Positions 16,569-25,756 of a DNA stretch of 64,000 nucleotides are shown here, piece after piece. Position numbers and translations under genes: made by a program. Under the pieces are notes generated by a model. The model saw only the letters and a program-made list of their open reading frames with translations. It did not search any database and was not told where the DNA came from. The stretch's first letter is position 1, and each line of letters begins with the position of its first letter. The stretch covers positions 1,612,001-1,676,000 of the forward strand of contig NZ_CP085253.1 of the NCBI RefSeq assembly GCF_044872765.1, given 5' to 3'. The DNA comes from Micrococcus sp023147585. Its GTDB lineage: Bacteria; Actinomycetota; Actinomycetes; Actinomycetales; Micrococcaceae.

Positions 16569-17720
16569 ATGGCCATGACCCCCGTCTCCCCGCATGACGT
16601 CCTCTCCCCCGCGGTGCCCGTGTTCGCCGCCCCGATGGCCGGCGGGCCCTCGACGCCCGCGCTCGTCGCCGCCGTGCTGCGCGCGGGCGGGGGCGGCGTC
16701 CTGGCCGGCGGGATGCGAGCCCCGGAGGAGGTCCGCGCGCAGGTGGACGAGCTGCGGCGTCTCCTGACCGCCGGATGCCGGGGGGAGGAGCACTGGGGCG
16801 TGAACCTCTTCGTCCCGGACGCGGTCACCACCGCCGTCCCGGCGGGTGCGCGCACCGCCGCCGCGCGCGCCCGCCGGCGCGACGACGTCGCCGCCTACCG
16901 CGAGCGCCTCGCGCCGGTGGCGGAGGAGCTCGGCGCGGCCCTGCCCACGATCGAGGACGCCACCCCGGACTCGGACGCCGAGCGGGACGCCTTCGAGGCG
17001 ATGCTGGCCGCGGCCGAGGAGCAGGCCTGGCCGATGGTGACCTTCACGTTCGGACTGCCCGCCGCAGAGGTCTTCGGCCGGCTCGCCGCCGCGGACATCG
17101 TGGCCGGGGTCACCGTGACGAGCACGGCCGAGGCGCGCGCGGCCGTGCGGAACGGGGCGGCGTTCCTCGTGGTGCAGGGCCCGGAGGCGGGAGGCCACCG
17201 CGGCACACTGGACCCGGCCGCGGACCCGGGGACCACGGGAGCCGTCGCCCTTGTGGCGGAGGTGTCCGCCGCCGTCGGGCCGGGCATGCCGCTCGTGGCG
17301 GCGGGCGGCGTCGCCTCCGCGGCGCCGGTCCGCACCCTCCTCGGCACGGGCGCCACCGCCGTGGCCGCGGGCACCGCGTTCCTGCTCACGCCCGAGGCGG
17401 GCACCTCGGCGGTGCACCGCGAGGGCCTGCGGCAGGCCGCGGCGGGCGTGGCCTTCACCGGCGACGACGGCGCGGCCGACACCGCCGTGACCCGCGCCTT
17501 CACGGGGCGCTGGGCACGGTCCCTGCGGACCCCCTTCATGGCGGCGTTCCCGGACGCGCCGGCTGCGTACCCGGAGGTCAACGTGCTCACGACGGGGCTG
17601 CGCGCCGCGGCCGCCCAGCGCGGGGACCTGGGCCGCGTGCACCTGTGGGCCGGCACCGGCGCGGGCCGCGTGCGGGAGGCGGACGCCGCCGCCGTGCTGG
17701 CCTCCCTCGACCCCCGCTGA
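16569..17720 (+). CDS. Nitronate monooxygenase (FMN, NPD/NMO family)
   Basis: A 383-residue TIM-barrel flavoprotein. The N-terminus VPVFAAPMAGGPSTPALVAAV is the family FMN-binding start. VQGPEAGGHRG carries the conserved GG(H)RG phosphate loop, and MPLVAAGGVASAAPVRTLLGTGATAVAAGTAFLL is the closing FMN phosphate site. NMO enzymes oxidise propionate 3-nitronate and other alkyl nitronates to aldehyde, guarding central metabolism. An ATG two codons later is possible, but the -10 hexamer 6 nt upstream favours the first ATG. It stands alone between a permease and a two-component system. Confidence 0.88.
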   Translation: MAMTPVSPHDVLSPAVPVFAAPMAGGPSTPALVAAVLRAGGGGVLAGGMRAPEEVRAQVDELRRLLTAGCRGEEHWGVNLFVPDAVTTAVPAGARTAAARARRRDDVAAYRERLAPVAEELGAALPTIEDATPDSDAERDAFEAMLAAAEEQAWPMVTFTFGLPAAEVFGRLAAADIVAGVTVTSTAEARAAVRNGAAFLVVQGPEAGGHRGTLDPAADPGTTGAVALVAEVSAAVGPGMPLVAAGGVASAAPVRTLLGTGATAVAAGTAFLLTPEAGTSAVHREGLRQAAAGVAFTGDDGAADTAVTRAFTGRWARSLRTPFMAAFPDAPAAYPEVNVLTTGLRAAAAQRGDLGRVHLWAGTGAGRVREADAAAVLASLDPR

Positions 17721-17801
17721 GCGCCCCCGAGGCCCGCTCCGAGACCCGTCGTGCCGGGGGCGTCATCCCCCGGACTGACGCGCGGCGAGCGGCCACGCCC
17801 C

Positions 17802-17807
17802 TAGGCT
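17802..17807 (+). promoter_or_regulatory. -10 hexamer (TAGGCT) of the sensor kinase gene
   Basis: TAGGCT lies 7 nt before the GTG at 17815, predicting a leaderless GTG-initiated mRNA. Confidence 0.6.
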
Positions 17808-17814
17808 GGCCCGC

Positions 17815-19176
17815 GTGAACCCCCTGCACCGGATCGACCAGTGGATGCGCGCCCACCCGGTGCGCACCGACGTGATCGCCACGGTCCTGCTGCTCCTGGT
17901 GTTCGGCGCGGGGCCGTGGGTCATGCTGGGCACGCTCGCGGGCCCGGCTCCGGTCGAGGCCGCGATCGCCATCGTGCTCTCCGCAGGGATGGTCCTCCCG
18001 TGGGCGGCCCGCCGCACGCGGCCGGTCGCCTCGGCCGTCGTCGTCGTGGTGTTCGCCGTGCTCCACCTGCTGTTCGGCCCGGAGTTCAGCGCGGTGCTCG
18101 TGCTCGTGCCGATGACGGTCTACAACCTCGCGGCCAACGCCCCGCGGTGGGTCTCCTTCGCGGGCCTGCTGACCGCGCTCGCGGGCGGCCTGCTCTACGG
18201 CCTGCGCGTATGGCTGTTCCCCGCGGCGTTCACCGGCGCCGAGGGCGTGCAGTCCCCGCCCACGCTCGAGGCGTTCGTCATCATGACGATCGGCTGCGGC
18301 TCCGTGGTGCTGACGGCGTGGGCGTTCGGGGACACCGTGCGCCACCGGCGGCTGGCCCTGCGCGCTCTCGAGGACCGCGCCCGCCGGCTCGAGACGCAGG
18401 CGCGCCAGGAGCGCCAGCTGGCCGCCGCGGACGAGCGCAACCACATCGCCCGGGAGATGCACGACATCGTGGCCCACTCGCTGCAGGTGATCATCTCCCA
18501 GTCCGACGGCGCCCGGTACGCCGCGGCCGCCAGGCCCGAGATCGCCGTGCAGGCGCTCGGCACCATCGGGCAGACGGGCCGCGCGGCGCTGGCGGACATG
18601 CGCCAGCTGCTCGGCGTGCTCCGGGAGACCGGCCAGACCGTGGCCGGGGTGCCCGGCATCGCGGAGTCCGGGACGGGCGCGGGGACCGTGGAGCCCTCCG
18701 CGCCGTCGACGCCCCGCGCCCCCGGCCCCGCCGCCTCGACCGGCGGCCTCGGCTCCCGTCCCGTGGAGCACCGCCCGCAGCCCCGACTGGCGGACGTGCC
18801 CTCGCTCGTCGACACCATGCGCCTCTCCGGCCTCGAGATCTCGCTCCTGGAGACGGGCACCCCACGCCGTGCGCTCCCGGCGGGCGGTGAGCTCACGGCG
18901 TACCGGATCGTGCAGGAGGCGCTCACCAACACGCTGCGGCACGGCGGCCCGCGGGCGCGCGCCTTCGTGACCCTCGCGTGGACCGCCCGCGGGCTGGACA
19001 TCCAGGCCGACGACGACGGGCGGGGCGCCGGCGCCGACCCCGCCACGGCAGGCTCGGGCCAGGGGCTGCGCGGACTCGCCGAGCGCGTGACCCTGTTCGG
19101 GGGCACCGTGGAGACCGGCCCGCGCGTCGGGGCCGGGTTCCGCGTGAGCGCGCACCTGCCCTACTCCGCGGTCTAG
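17815..19176 (+). CDS. NarL-group sensor histidine kinase
   Basis: A 453-residue membrane kinase. About five transmembrane helices fill residues 18-172, then a HisKA_3 dimerisation domain with phospho-His216 (AREMHDIVAHSL) and a HATPase_c domain (N-box YRIVQEALTNTLRHGG, D-box DDDGRG, G-box GQGLRGLAERV). A Pro/Gly-rich insert of about 45 residues lies between the DHp and ATPase domains. Its partner is the LuxR-type regulator at 19312, 135 bp downstream past a strong hairpin. The stimulus is unknown; kinases of this group often sense the cell envelope and control nearby ABC transporters. Confidence 0.9.
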   Translation: MNPLHRIDQWMRAHPVRTDVIATVLLLLVFGAGPWVMLGTLAGPAPVEAAIAIVLSAGMVLPWAARRTRPVASAVVVVVFAVLHLLFGPEFSAVLVLVPMTVYNLAANAPRWVSFAGLLTALAGGLLYGLRVWLFPAAFTGAEGVQSPPTLEAFVIMTIGCGSVVLTAWAFGDTVRHRRLALRALEDRARRLETQARQERQLAAADERNHIAREMHDIVAHSLQVIISQSDGARYAAAARPEIAVQALGTIGQTGRAALADMRQLLGVLRETGQTVAGVPGIAESGTGAGTVEPSAPSTPRAPGPAASTGGLGSRPVEHRPQPRLADVPSLVDTMRLSGLEISLLETGTPRRALPAGGELTAYRIVQEALTNTLRHGGPRARAFVTLAWTARGLDIQADDDGRGAGADPATAGSGQGLRGLAERVTLFGGTVETGPRVGAGFRVSAHLPYSAV

Positions 19177-19220
19177 AGCCCGCCGCCGAACACCCGCCGC
19201 CGAACACCGCCCGCATCTCT

Positions 19221-19277
19221 GCCGGGCGCAGTACTGCCAAGCAACCACGGGGGTCAGGTGGCAGTACTGCGCCCGGC
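19221..19277. repeat. Perfect 19-bp hairpin between kinase and regulator genes
   Basis: Arms GCCGGGCGCAGTACTGCCA (19221-19239) and its exact complement (19259-19277) flank a 19-nt loop. It ends 34 bp before the regulator ATG. It may lower read-through from the kinase, stabilise the upstream mRNA, or be a dispersed palindromic repeat. Confidence 0.65.
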
Positions 19278-19311
19278 GGCATGAGAGCCGTCCGTCTGAG
19301 AGGATCCGAGC

Positions 19312-20022
19312 ATGAGCACTGCCCCCGAGCGCACCGACCCGTCCGACGCCCCGATCCGCGTGGCCCTCGTGGACGATCAGGCCCTGATCCGCGGAGGGCT
19401 GGCCATGCTCGTGGACTCCCAGCCGGACCTCACGGTCGTGGCCGAGGCCGGCAGCGGGCGCGAGGCCGCTGGCTCGGTCGCCGTGGCGGGCGCCGACGTC
19501 GTGCTCATGGACGTGCGCATGCCGGAGATGGACGGCATCGAGGCCACGCGCGCCCTCCTGCGCCTCCCCCACGCGCCGCGCGTCGTCGTGCTGACCACCT
19601 TCGACCTCGACGAGTACGCGCTCGAAGCGATCGAGGCCGGCGCGAGCGGCTTCCTCCTCAAGGACGCCCCGCCCGAGCAGCTGCTCTCCGCGATCCGCAC
19701 CGTGCACCGCGGCGACGCCGTGATCGCACCGTCCACCACACGCCGTCTGCTGCAGCACATGGCGCCCCGCCTGCGCACGGACCAGGCCCGCACCTCCGAG
19801 TGCGCCGCGGAGCAGACCGCCGTCGACTCGCTCACCCCGCGCGAGCGCGAGGTGCTCGTGCTCATGGCCCAGGGCTCGTCCAACCTGGAGATCGCCGCGC
19901 AGCTCGTGCTCTCCGAGGCCACGGTGAAGACCCACGTGGGCCGCGTGCTCGCCAAGCTCGGCGCGCGGGACCGCGTGCACGCGGTGCTCACGGCGCTCCG
20001 CGCGGGGCTCGTGCAGTACTGA
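19312..20022 (+). CDS. NarL/LuxR-family response regulator
   Basis: A 236-residue DNA-binding regulator. The receiver domain (about 14-135) has the acidic pair in VALVDDQ, phospho-Asp67 (VVLMDVRMPEMDG) and Lys in FLLKDAPPE. A LuxR-type helix-turn-helix (about 170-230) follows: LTPREREVLVLMAQGSSN, EATVKTHVGRVLAKLGARDR. It pairs with the kinase at 17815. Candidate targets include its own operon and the ABC transporter at 21207-24667. Confidence 0.92.
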   Translation: MSTAPERTDPSDAPIRVALVDDQALIRGGLAMLVDSQPDLTVVAEAGSGREAAGSVAVAGADVVLMDVRMPEMDGIEATRALLRLPHAPRVVVLTTFDLDEYALEAIEAGASGFLLKDAPPEQLLSAIRTVHRGDAVIAPSTTRRLLQHMAPRLRTDQARTSECAAEQTAVDSLTPREREVLVLMAQGSSNLEIAAQLVLSEATVKTHVGRVLAKLGARDRVHAVLTALRAGLVQY

Positions 20023-20085
20023 GGCCGCCGCGTCGGACCGGCGCCGGCGCCCGGCCGAGCCGCCGCAGCGGACGGCCCTCACCGT

Positions 20086-20101
20086 TCATACCCGGGTATG
20101 A
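20086..20101. promoter_or_regulatory. 16-bp perfect palindrome (TCATACCCGGGTATGA)
   Basis: This lies 64 bp after the response-regulator stop and 112 bp before the small membrane-protein gene. It resembles the ATACCC/GGGTAT core of the CstR-type sites at 3165 and 6222 but lacks the longer C/G run. A related half, GGTATGAC, recurs at about 21131 before the ABC operon. It is likely a regulator site; the protein is not known. Confidence 0.5.
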
Positions 20102-20213
20102 CACCCACCCGAGGGGAAGTCATCCGGACGGCGGTCCCGCCCGCGCACCGCGCCCCGGATGATGGAGTCACAGCGCCCCGATGGGCCTGTCTCGTACCCG
20201 GGGAGTGACCGCC

Positions 20214-20510
20214 ATGACCACGATGCACACCGAGCCCCAGCCGACGGAACCGCACGAGTCGGCACCGACCAGCGCCGCGGCGCCCACCCGTCCCACCAGC
20301 CCCGCCGGCCGCGGGAGCACCTCCACGGTCAGGGACGAGCGCGACGGCGACTGCCTCGTGTTCTTCGTCTGCCTCGTCACCGGCGCGCTGGCCATGCTCG
20401 GCCTCGCCCTGCTCACCGACCTCGAGGGCCTGCCGCGCCTCCTGCTCACCGGGGCCATCACCACGCTGGCCGGGGTGAGCGTCTCCGTGCTCTGCCGCAC
20501 GGAGGACTGA
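20214..20510 (+). CDS. Small two-helix membrane protein
   Basis: A 98-residue protein. A Thr/Pro-rich N-terminal half (about 1-42) is followed by two hydrophobic segments (CLVFFVCLVTGALAMLGLAL and a second near 73-92). I chose the ATG at 20214 because GGGGAG lies just upstream. It resembles no family I can name. It lies between the two-component pair and the TetR gene, ending 7 bp before the converging TetR stop, so it may belong to the transporter module around it. Confidence 0.6.
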   Translation: MTTMHTEPQPTEPHESAPTSAAAPTRPTSPAGRGSTSTVRDERDGDCLVFFVCLVTGALAMLGLALLTDLEGLPRLLLTGAITTLAGVSVSVLCRTED

Positions 20511-20517
20511 GCCGCGC

Positions 20518-21084
20518 TCAGCCCGCCGTGGGCCGCAGCCCGCGCAGGTACACGTCGAGCAACCAGTCGTTCTGCTCGGGGAAGCGGTCCAGCACGTCCG
20601 AGGTGAGCGGCCTCGTGAGCGTGAGCAGCCCCATGAAGTAGTGCCGGGCCGTCAGGTCCTCCCCCACGAGGCCCGCCTCGGCCGCCATCGCCACCGCCCG
20701 GTCGGCGAGGTCGAGGATCTCCTCCTCGGCCTCGTCGAAGAGGTCGTGCTGTGGGAGGTCGCGGGCCGTGACCGAGTCCAGCGCGGCCAGCATGGACGTC
20801 AGGTTCGCCTCGGCCAGCTCGCTCGCCAGCCGGCGCCACCGCTCCTGCGGGTCCCCCACGCCCGCGATGAAGCGGGTGAGGATGCGGCGGATGCGCACCA
20901 CCACCTGCTCGAGGACGGCCGTGAGCAGGTCGCGCCGGGTGGGGAAGTGCCGGTACAGCGTCCCCACGCCGAGACCGGCCTCCTGCGCCACGGCGCGCAG
21001 GGACATCCCGGCGCCCTGCTCCTGGAGCAGGTGTGCGGCCGCGGCCAGCAGGTCCTGGCGGTTGGCGCGGGCGTCGGCTCTCAT
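20518..21084 (-). CDS. TetR-family transcriptional regulator
   Basis: A 188-residue regulator. The N-terminal HTH (about 6-50) reads RQDLLAAAAHLLQEQGAGMSLRAVAQEAGLGVGTLYRHFPTRRDLL, a clear TetR signature; the C-terminal ligand domain is unspecific. It is divergent from the ABC transporter at 21207 (122 bp apart) and is its most likely repressor. A GAGGAT hexamer 6 nt before the start resembles the leaderless promoters elsewhere but is a weak -10. Confidence 0.9.
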   Translation of the reverse strand: MRADARANRQDLLAAAAHLLQEQGAGMSLRAVAQEAGLGVGTLYRHFPTRRDLLTAVLEQVVVRIRRILTRFIAGVGDPQERWRRLASELAEANLTSMLAALDSVTARDLPQHDLFDEAEEEILDLADRAVAMAAEAGLVGEDLTARHYFMGLLTLTRPLTSDVLDRFPEQNDWLLDVYLRGLRPTAG

Positions 21085-21206
21085 GCCCCCATCCTCCCAT
21101 CCTCCTCAGGTCAGGTGCCGGTCCACCCCCGGTATGACCCGAGGCGCGCCGCAGTCCATCCCGTGCTCCGATCCCGTGCGGGCGCTGCCCGCGGGAGGGT
21201 GGGCCC

Positions 21207-22088
21207 ATGAGCACCGCAGCCGCCTCGCCCCGCGACCACACCTCCCCCACCGCCGGCCACGCCGTCGCGTCCTCCCCGCTCGCCACCCGTGCGCCCGGAC
21301 CCGCCGCCACCACGACGACGGCGCACGCCGTCTCGGCGCGCGCCCTCACCCGCTCCTACGGGAAGGGCGACGCGCAGGTGCACGCCCTGCGGGGCGTGGA
21401 CGTGGACTTCGAGACCGGCCGCTTCACCGCGATCATGGGCCCGTCCGGCTCGGGCAAGTCCACGCTCATGCACTGCCTCGCGGGCCTCGACACCCCGACC
21501 TCCGGGTCCGTGATGCTGGGCGGCACCGAGATCACGGGCCTGGACGACACAGCGCTGACCCGCCTGCGCCGGGACCGGGTCGGCTTCGTGTTCCAGTCCT
21601 TCAACCTCGTCCCCACCCTCACCGCGGAGCAGAACATCGTGCTGCCGCTCGAGCTGGCGTCGAAGAAGCCGGACCGCGCGTGGCTCGAGGAGATCACCGC
21701 GACGCTCGGCCTCACGGACCGCCTGAATCACCGCCCGCACGAGCTCTCGGGCGGCCAGCAGCAGCGCGTCGCCGTCGCCCGCGCCCTGCTCACCCGCCCG
21801 GACGTGGTGTTCGGCGACGAGCCCACCGGCAACCTGGACACCGCCGCCTCCGCGGAGGTCATGGGCCTGCTGCGCCGCTCCACGCGGGAGATGGGCCAGA
21901 CCATCATCATGGTCACGCATGACCCCGTGGCGGCCTCCGCCGCGGACCGCGTGGTGCTGCTCGCCGACGGCGTGCTGGCCGGCGAGCTGATCGGCCCCAC
22001 GGTGGAGTCCGTCACCGAGGCCATGACGGCGCTGTCCACGGGTGCGGCGCAGGGCGCCTCGGCCTCCGTGCGGGGCGGGGTGCGCTGA
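21207..22088 (+). CDS. ABC transporter ATP-binding protein (MacB/LolD group)
   Basis: A 293-residue ATPase. After about 45 extra N-terminal residues come Walker A GPSGSGKS, Q-loop VFQSFNLVPTLTAEQN, signature LSGGQQQRVAVARAL, Walker B VVFGDEPTGNLD and H-loop MVTHD. The NLVPTLT and GNLD motifs mark the MacB/LolD/SalX group that works with FtsX-like permeases. It is followed after 2 bp by the permease gene. Function is probably envelope stress or antimicrobial-peptide/lipid export, under the divergent TetR gene. Confidence 0.92.
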   Translation: MSTAAASPRDHTSPTAGHAVASSPLATRAPGPAATTTTAHAVSARALTRSYGKGDAQVHALRGVDVDFETGRFTAIMGPSGSGKSTLMHCLAGLDTPTSGSVMLGGTEITGLDDTALTRLRRDRVGFVFQSFNLVPTLTAEQNIVLPLELASKKPDRAWLEEITATLGLTDRLNHRPHELSGGQQQRVAVARALLTRPDVVFGDEPTGNLDTAASAEVMGLLRRSTREMGQTIIMVTHDPVAASAADRVVLLADGVLAGELIGPTVESVTEAMTALSTGAAQGASASVRGGVR

Positions 22089-22090
22089 GC

Positions 22091-24667
22091 ATGTGGACCG
22101 TCGCCCTCTCCCAGCTGCGGACGCAGCCGCGCCGCTACATCTCCGTCATCCTGGCCATCCTCATCGGCACGATGTTCCTGGCCGCCTCCTTCCTCGTCTC
22201 CTCGAGCGGCCAGGCCACCCTGCGCACCACGCTCGGCAACACGTACGCCGCCGGCGACCTCGTGGTCCTGCCGAAGGCCTCCGACTCCTCCGCCGAGGAC
22301 CCCACGGCCGCCTTCCCCGGCCTGGCCGGCACGGTGGGGCAGCCCGGCCCGCTCGGGCGGATCGAGGGCGTCGAGGAGGCCTACTCCACGCAGCTGACGT
22401 GGGCGACCGCGACCACGGGGGACGCGGACTTCGGCGCGATCGTCCAGCCGGTGCCCCGCGACTCCTCCCTGATCGCCGTCTCCCTCACGGAGGGCTCCTA
22501 CCCCGCCCCCGCCGATCCGCGCGGCATCACCCTGGACACCTCCACCGCCGAGCGGGAGGGCGTGGCCGTCGGCGACGTCGTGACCCTCTCCGGCGATCCG
22601 GTGGGCGGCACCAGCGAGGCCACCGTGACCGGCCTGACCACGCCCTCCCCCGATCCCACCCTCTCCTCGGGCGGGCAGATCTGGGCGGGAGGGCCCACGG
22701 TGGCGGCCGTGCAGGAGCCGCAGGTCGGCGATGCCGGCGCCGTGGACGCCTACAGCCCCCACGTGCTGCTGCGCCTGACCGACGGCGCGGACCGGGACGC
22801 TGTCGCCTCGGCCGTCACCGGCGTCCTCACGGAGCGCGGCGTGTCCGCCGAGGTCCGCACCCCGGACGACGCCGCACGCGCCACCCTGGCCGACGCCAGC
22901 GGCGGCACGGACGTCTTCGGCTGGATCCTCGGCGGCTTCGCCGCCCTGGCCCTGCTGGTCACGGCCCTCGTCATCGCCAACACCTTCCAGGTGCTCGTCG
23001 CCCAGCGCACGCGTGACCTCGCGCTGCTGCGCACCCTCGGCTCCACGGCGGGGCAGGTCCGCACCTCCGTGCTCGCGGAGGCGCTCGTGGTGGGCCTGAT
23101 CGGCTCCGTGCTCGGCGTCGTCCTCGCCGTCGCCGCGACCGCGGGCCTCGTGGCCGCCGTCCGCGCGATGTTCGAGATGAACACCCTCACCTTCGCCGCC
23201 GATCCGGTGACCCTGCTGGTCACCGTCCTGGTCGGCGTCCTCGTGACGCTCGCCGCCGCGATCGCCCCGGCCCTCGCCGCCACCCGTGTCTCCCCGCTGC
23301 AGGCCCTGCGGCCCGCGGAGGAGGTCCGCGCGGCCTCCCGCGGCGGCGTGGTGCGCACCCTGATCGGCACCGTGCTGGCCGTGGGCGGCACCGCCCTCAT
23401 GCTGTTCGGTGCGTTCGCCCCCGAGCCGCTGTCCGCGATCGGCGGCGGAGCGCTCTCCTTCCTCGGCGTGCTCCTGCTGGCCTCGCTGTTCGTGCCGGCC
23501 GCCGTGCGCGGCGCGTCCGTGCTGGCCCGCCCGGCCGGCGTGCCCGGCCGCCTCGCGGGCCTGAACGCCACGCGGCACCGCTCGCGCACCGCGGCCACGG
23601 CCGCCGCCCTCCTGGTGGGCACCACCCTCGTGGCACTCTTCCTGACGGGCGGGCGCACCGCGCAGGACACGACCAACCTGGCCCTGGACGCCGCCTACCC
23701 CGTGGACCTCGTCGTCTCGGTGCCCGCCGGCGCGGACGCCGCAGCCGCCGCCGAGCGCGTGCGCGGGGTGGACGACGTCGGCGCCGTGGCCCTGGCCGTG
23801 CCGGTCGGGACGACGGAGAACGGCTCCACCGTGCTCGCCGCGCCGAGCGCCGCCCTGCGTGGCGCCGTCGCCGACCTGCCCCCGGACGAGGAGGCGCGCC
23901 TCGGCCAGCCGGGCACCGTGTTCGTCCCCGAGTGGGTGGAGGGCGACGTCCCGGCCACCGTGGCCGGCGCCGAGCGGACCCTCGCCCCCGTGCGCGGCGG
24001 CTCGCTCGGCTCGGGCGTGTACGTCGCCGAGGAGACCGCGCGCGCCGCCGGGTGGGACGGGGCGCCCGTGGCCTTCGACGGCGGGGTCACCGTGCCCAGC
24101 CAGCTGCTCGTGGCCCTGTCGGGCAACGTGCCCGTGAACGGGCTGCAGGCCCTCGCCGACGACGTCACCGAGGCGGCCGGCTCCGGCGCCGTCATCATGG
24201 ACGGCGGCGCCCCGACGCGCGCCGTGTACGCCCAGATCATCGACGCGATGCTGTGGATCGTGGTGGCGCTGCTGGCCGTGTCCGTGCTGATCGCGCTGGT
24301 CGGCGTGGCCAACACGCTGAGCCTCTCCGTGATCGAGCGGACGCGCGAGAACGCGCTGCTGCGGGCCCTGGGCCTGACGCGGGGCGGGCTGCGCGGGATG
24401 ATCGCGATCGAGTCCGTGCTGATCGCCGGGGTGGCCGCCCTGCTGGGCTGCGCGCTCGGCGTGTTCTACGGATGGGCCGGCTCCCAGCTCATCCTGGGCG
24501 ACCTGCTCGCGAACTCGGGCGGATCCTCCGTGGTGCGTCCCACCGTTCCGTGGCTCGAGCTGGCCCTCATCGTGCTGGTGGCCGCCCTCGCCGGACTGGT
24601 GGCGGCGCTGCTGCCCGCTCGTCGGGCGGCGAACCTGAGCCCCGTGGAGGGCCTGGCGGCCGTGTGA
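22091..24667 (+). CDS. FtsX-like ABC permease
   Basis: An 858-residue permease with an N-terminal helix (about 14-34), a large extracytoplasmic domain, three helices of a first FtsX domain (about 275-410), further helices (about 420-520), a second extracellular part and a final FtsX domain (about 720-858; VALLAVSVLIALVGVANTLSLSVIERTRENALLRALGL). This doubled layout is typical of actinobacterial partners of MacB-type ATPases. They are mechanotransmission or export systems rather than classical channels. It starts 2 bp after the ATPase stop. Confidence 0.92.
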   Translation: MWTVALSQLRTQPRRYISVILAILIGTMFLAASFLVSSSGQATLRTTLGNTYAAGDLVVLPKASDSSAEDPTAAFPGLAGTVGQPGPLGRIEGVEEAYSTQLTWATATTGDADFGAIVQPVPRDSSLIAVSLTEGSYPAPADPRGITLDTSTAEREGVAVGDVVTLSGDPVGGTSEATVTGLTTPSPDPTLSSGGQIWAGGPTVAAVQEPQVGDAGAVDAYSPHVLLRLTDGADRDAVASAVTGVLTERGVSAEVRTPDDAARATLADASGGTDVFGWILGGFAALALLVTALVIANTFQVLVAQRTRDLALLRTLGSTAGQVRTSVLAEALVVGLIGSVLGVVLAVAATAGLVAAVRAMFEMNTLTFAADPVTLLVTVLVGVLVTLAAAIAPALAATRVSPLQALRPAEEVRAASRGGVVRTLIGTVLAVGGTALMLFGAFAPEPLSAIGGGALSFLGVLLLASLFVPAAVRGASVLARPAGVPGRLAGLNATRHRSRTAATAAALLVGTTLVALFLTGGRTAQDTTNLALDAAYPVDLVVSVPAGADAAAAAERVRGVDDVGAVALAVPVGTTENGSTVLAAPSAALRGAVADLPPDEEARLGQPGTVFVPEWVEGDVPATVAGAERTLAPVRGGSLGSGVYVAEETARAAGWDGAPVAFDGGVTVPSQLLVALSGNVPVNGLQALADDVTEAAGSGAVIMDGGAPTRAVYAQIIDAMLWIVVALLAVSVLIALVGVANTLSLSVIERTRENALLRALGLTRGGLRGMIAIESVLIAGVAALLGCALGVFYGWAGSQLILGDLLANSGGSSVVRPTVPWLELALIVLVAALAGLVAALLPARRAANLSPVEGLAAV

Positions 24668-24779
24668 TGCGGGCCCGGCCGCCGGGCGCTCCGGGCCCGG
24701 CGGCCGGGTGGCCCGCGAGAGACGCCCGGGGCTCCCCGGCGGCGCGCCGCCGACTGCAGACAGGCTCGGCGCCGCCGTC

Positions 24780-24785
24780 TAGCGT
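24780..24785 (+). promoter_or_regulatory. -10 hexamer (TAGCGT) of the VOC gene
   Basis: TAGCGT lies 7 nt before the ATG at 24793. Confidence 0.55.
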
Positions 24786-24792
24786 GGGCCCC

Positions 24793-25665
24793 ATGAGCGA
24801 GACCTCCGTCACGAACCTCTCCGCCACCCCCGATCAGCCCGCCGTCACCGTCGGCTCCCCCGTGTGGATCGACTACACCGCCGTCGACTTCCCCGCACAG
24901 CGCGCCTTCTACGAGGCGCTGTTCGGCTGGACCTTCGAGGACCAGGGCGAGGAGTACGGCCACTACATGATGATCCGCAAGGACGACGCCACCGTGGGCG
25001 GCGCGATGGACGCGGCCGACCTGCCGCCCGCACCCGAGGGCATGCCGCCGGCCGTGTGGACGGTGTACCTCAAGACCGAGGACATCGACCGGACGATGGA
25101 GCTCGTGGCCGAGCACGGCGGGACCGTGGTCAACGAGCCGATGGACGTGGGCCCGCTCGGCCGCATGGCGATCGTGGAGAGCGCCGGCGGCGAGGCACTG
25201 GGCTTCTGTGAGCCGGGCGAGTTCCCCGGCCACGACCTGCCACTGACCCCCGGCACCTCCGTGTGGTTCGAGGTGATGTCCACGGACGTCGCCGCGGACG
25301 CCGCGTTCTACCGGAACGTGGCCGGCTGGGACGTGGTCCCGATGCGCGGGGACGCCCCGGACGACGGCGCGGCGGGCGACGTCGACCCCGGTGCCGCCGG
25401 CGAGGGCCCCGCGTACGCCACGAACTTCGCCGACGAGGACTCCACCGCTGGCCTGTGCGACGCGACCCAGTGGCTGCCCGAGGGCACCCCGAGCTTTTGG
25501 CGCCCCTACTTCCAGGTCACGGACATGGAGGAGGCCGTGCGCGTCGTGGCGGAGCACGGCGGCCGCGTCGTGGACGGGCCGATGGACTCGCCGTTCGGCG
25601 TCGTCGCCTCGGTGCTGGACCCGGCCGGCGCGACGTTCCAGCTGAACCAGCCGCCGCGCGGATGA
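24793..25665 (+). CDS. Two-domain VOC (glyoxalase-fold) protein
   Basis: A 290-residue cytoplasmic protein with two vicinal-oxygen-chelate domains (about 22-140 and 152-288). Each starts with the typical WIDYTAVDFPAQRAFYEALFGWTF or VWFEVMSTDVAADAAFYRNVAGWDV and ends with a DPAGATFQLNQP-type strand. Paired VOC domains form one barrel and serve in resistance, glyoxalase or dioxygenase roles. The first domain shows no clear metal-binding Glu/His set. The substrate is unknown. It is transcribed alone from a leaderless-type promoter. Confidence 0.82.
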   Translation: MSETSVTNLSATPDQPAVTVGSPVWIDYTAVDFPAQRAFYEALFGWTFEDQGEEYGHYMMIRKDDATVGGAMDAADLPPAPEGMPPAVWTVYLKTEDIDRTMELVAEHGGTVVNEPMDVGPLGRMAIVESAGGEALGFCEPGEFPGHDLPLTPGTSVWFEVMSTDVAADAAFYRNVAGWDVVPMRGDAPDDGAAGDVDPGAAGEGPAYATNFADEDSTAGLCDATQWLPEGTPSFWRPYFQVTDMEEAVRVVAEHGGRVVDGPMDSPFGVVASVLDPAGATFQLNQPPRG

Positions 25666-25756
25666 GGGCGGCGCTGCCCGCCGCTCCTCCACGACGCACC
25701 CACTCCACCCCCTCGTGGTGACCCGCCGCGTCGGCGGCACGCGCGCGGCGCCGGAT

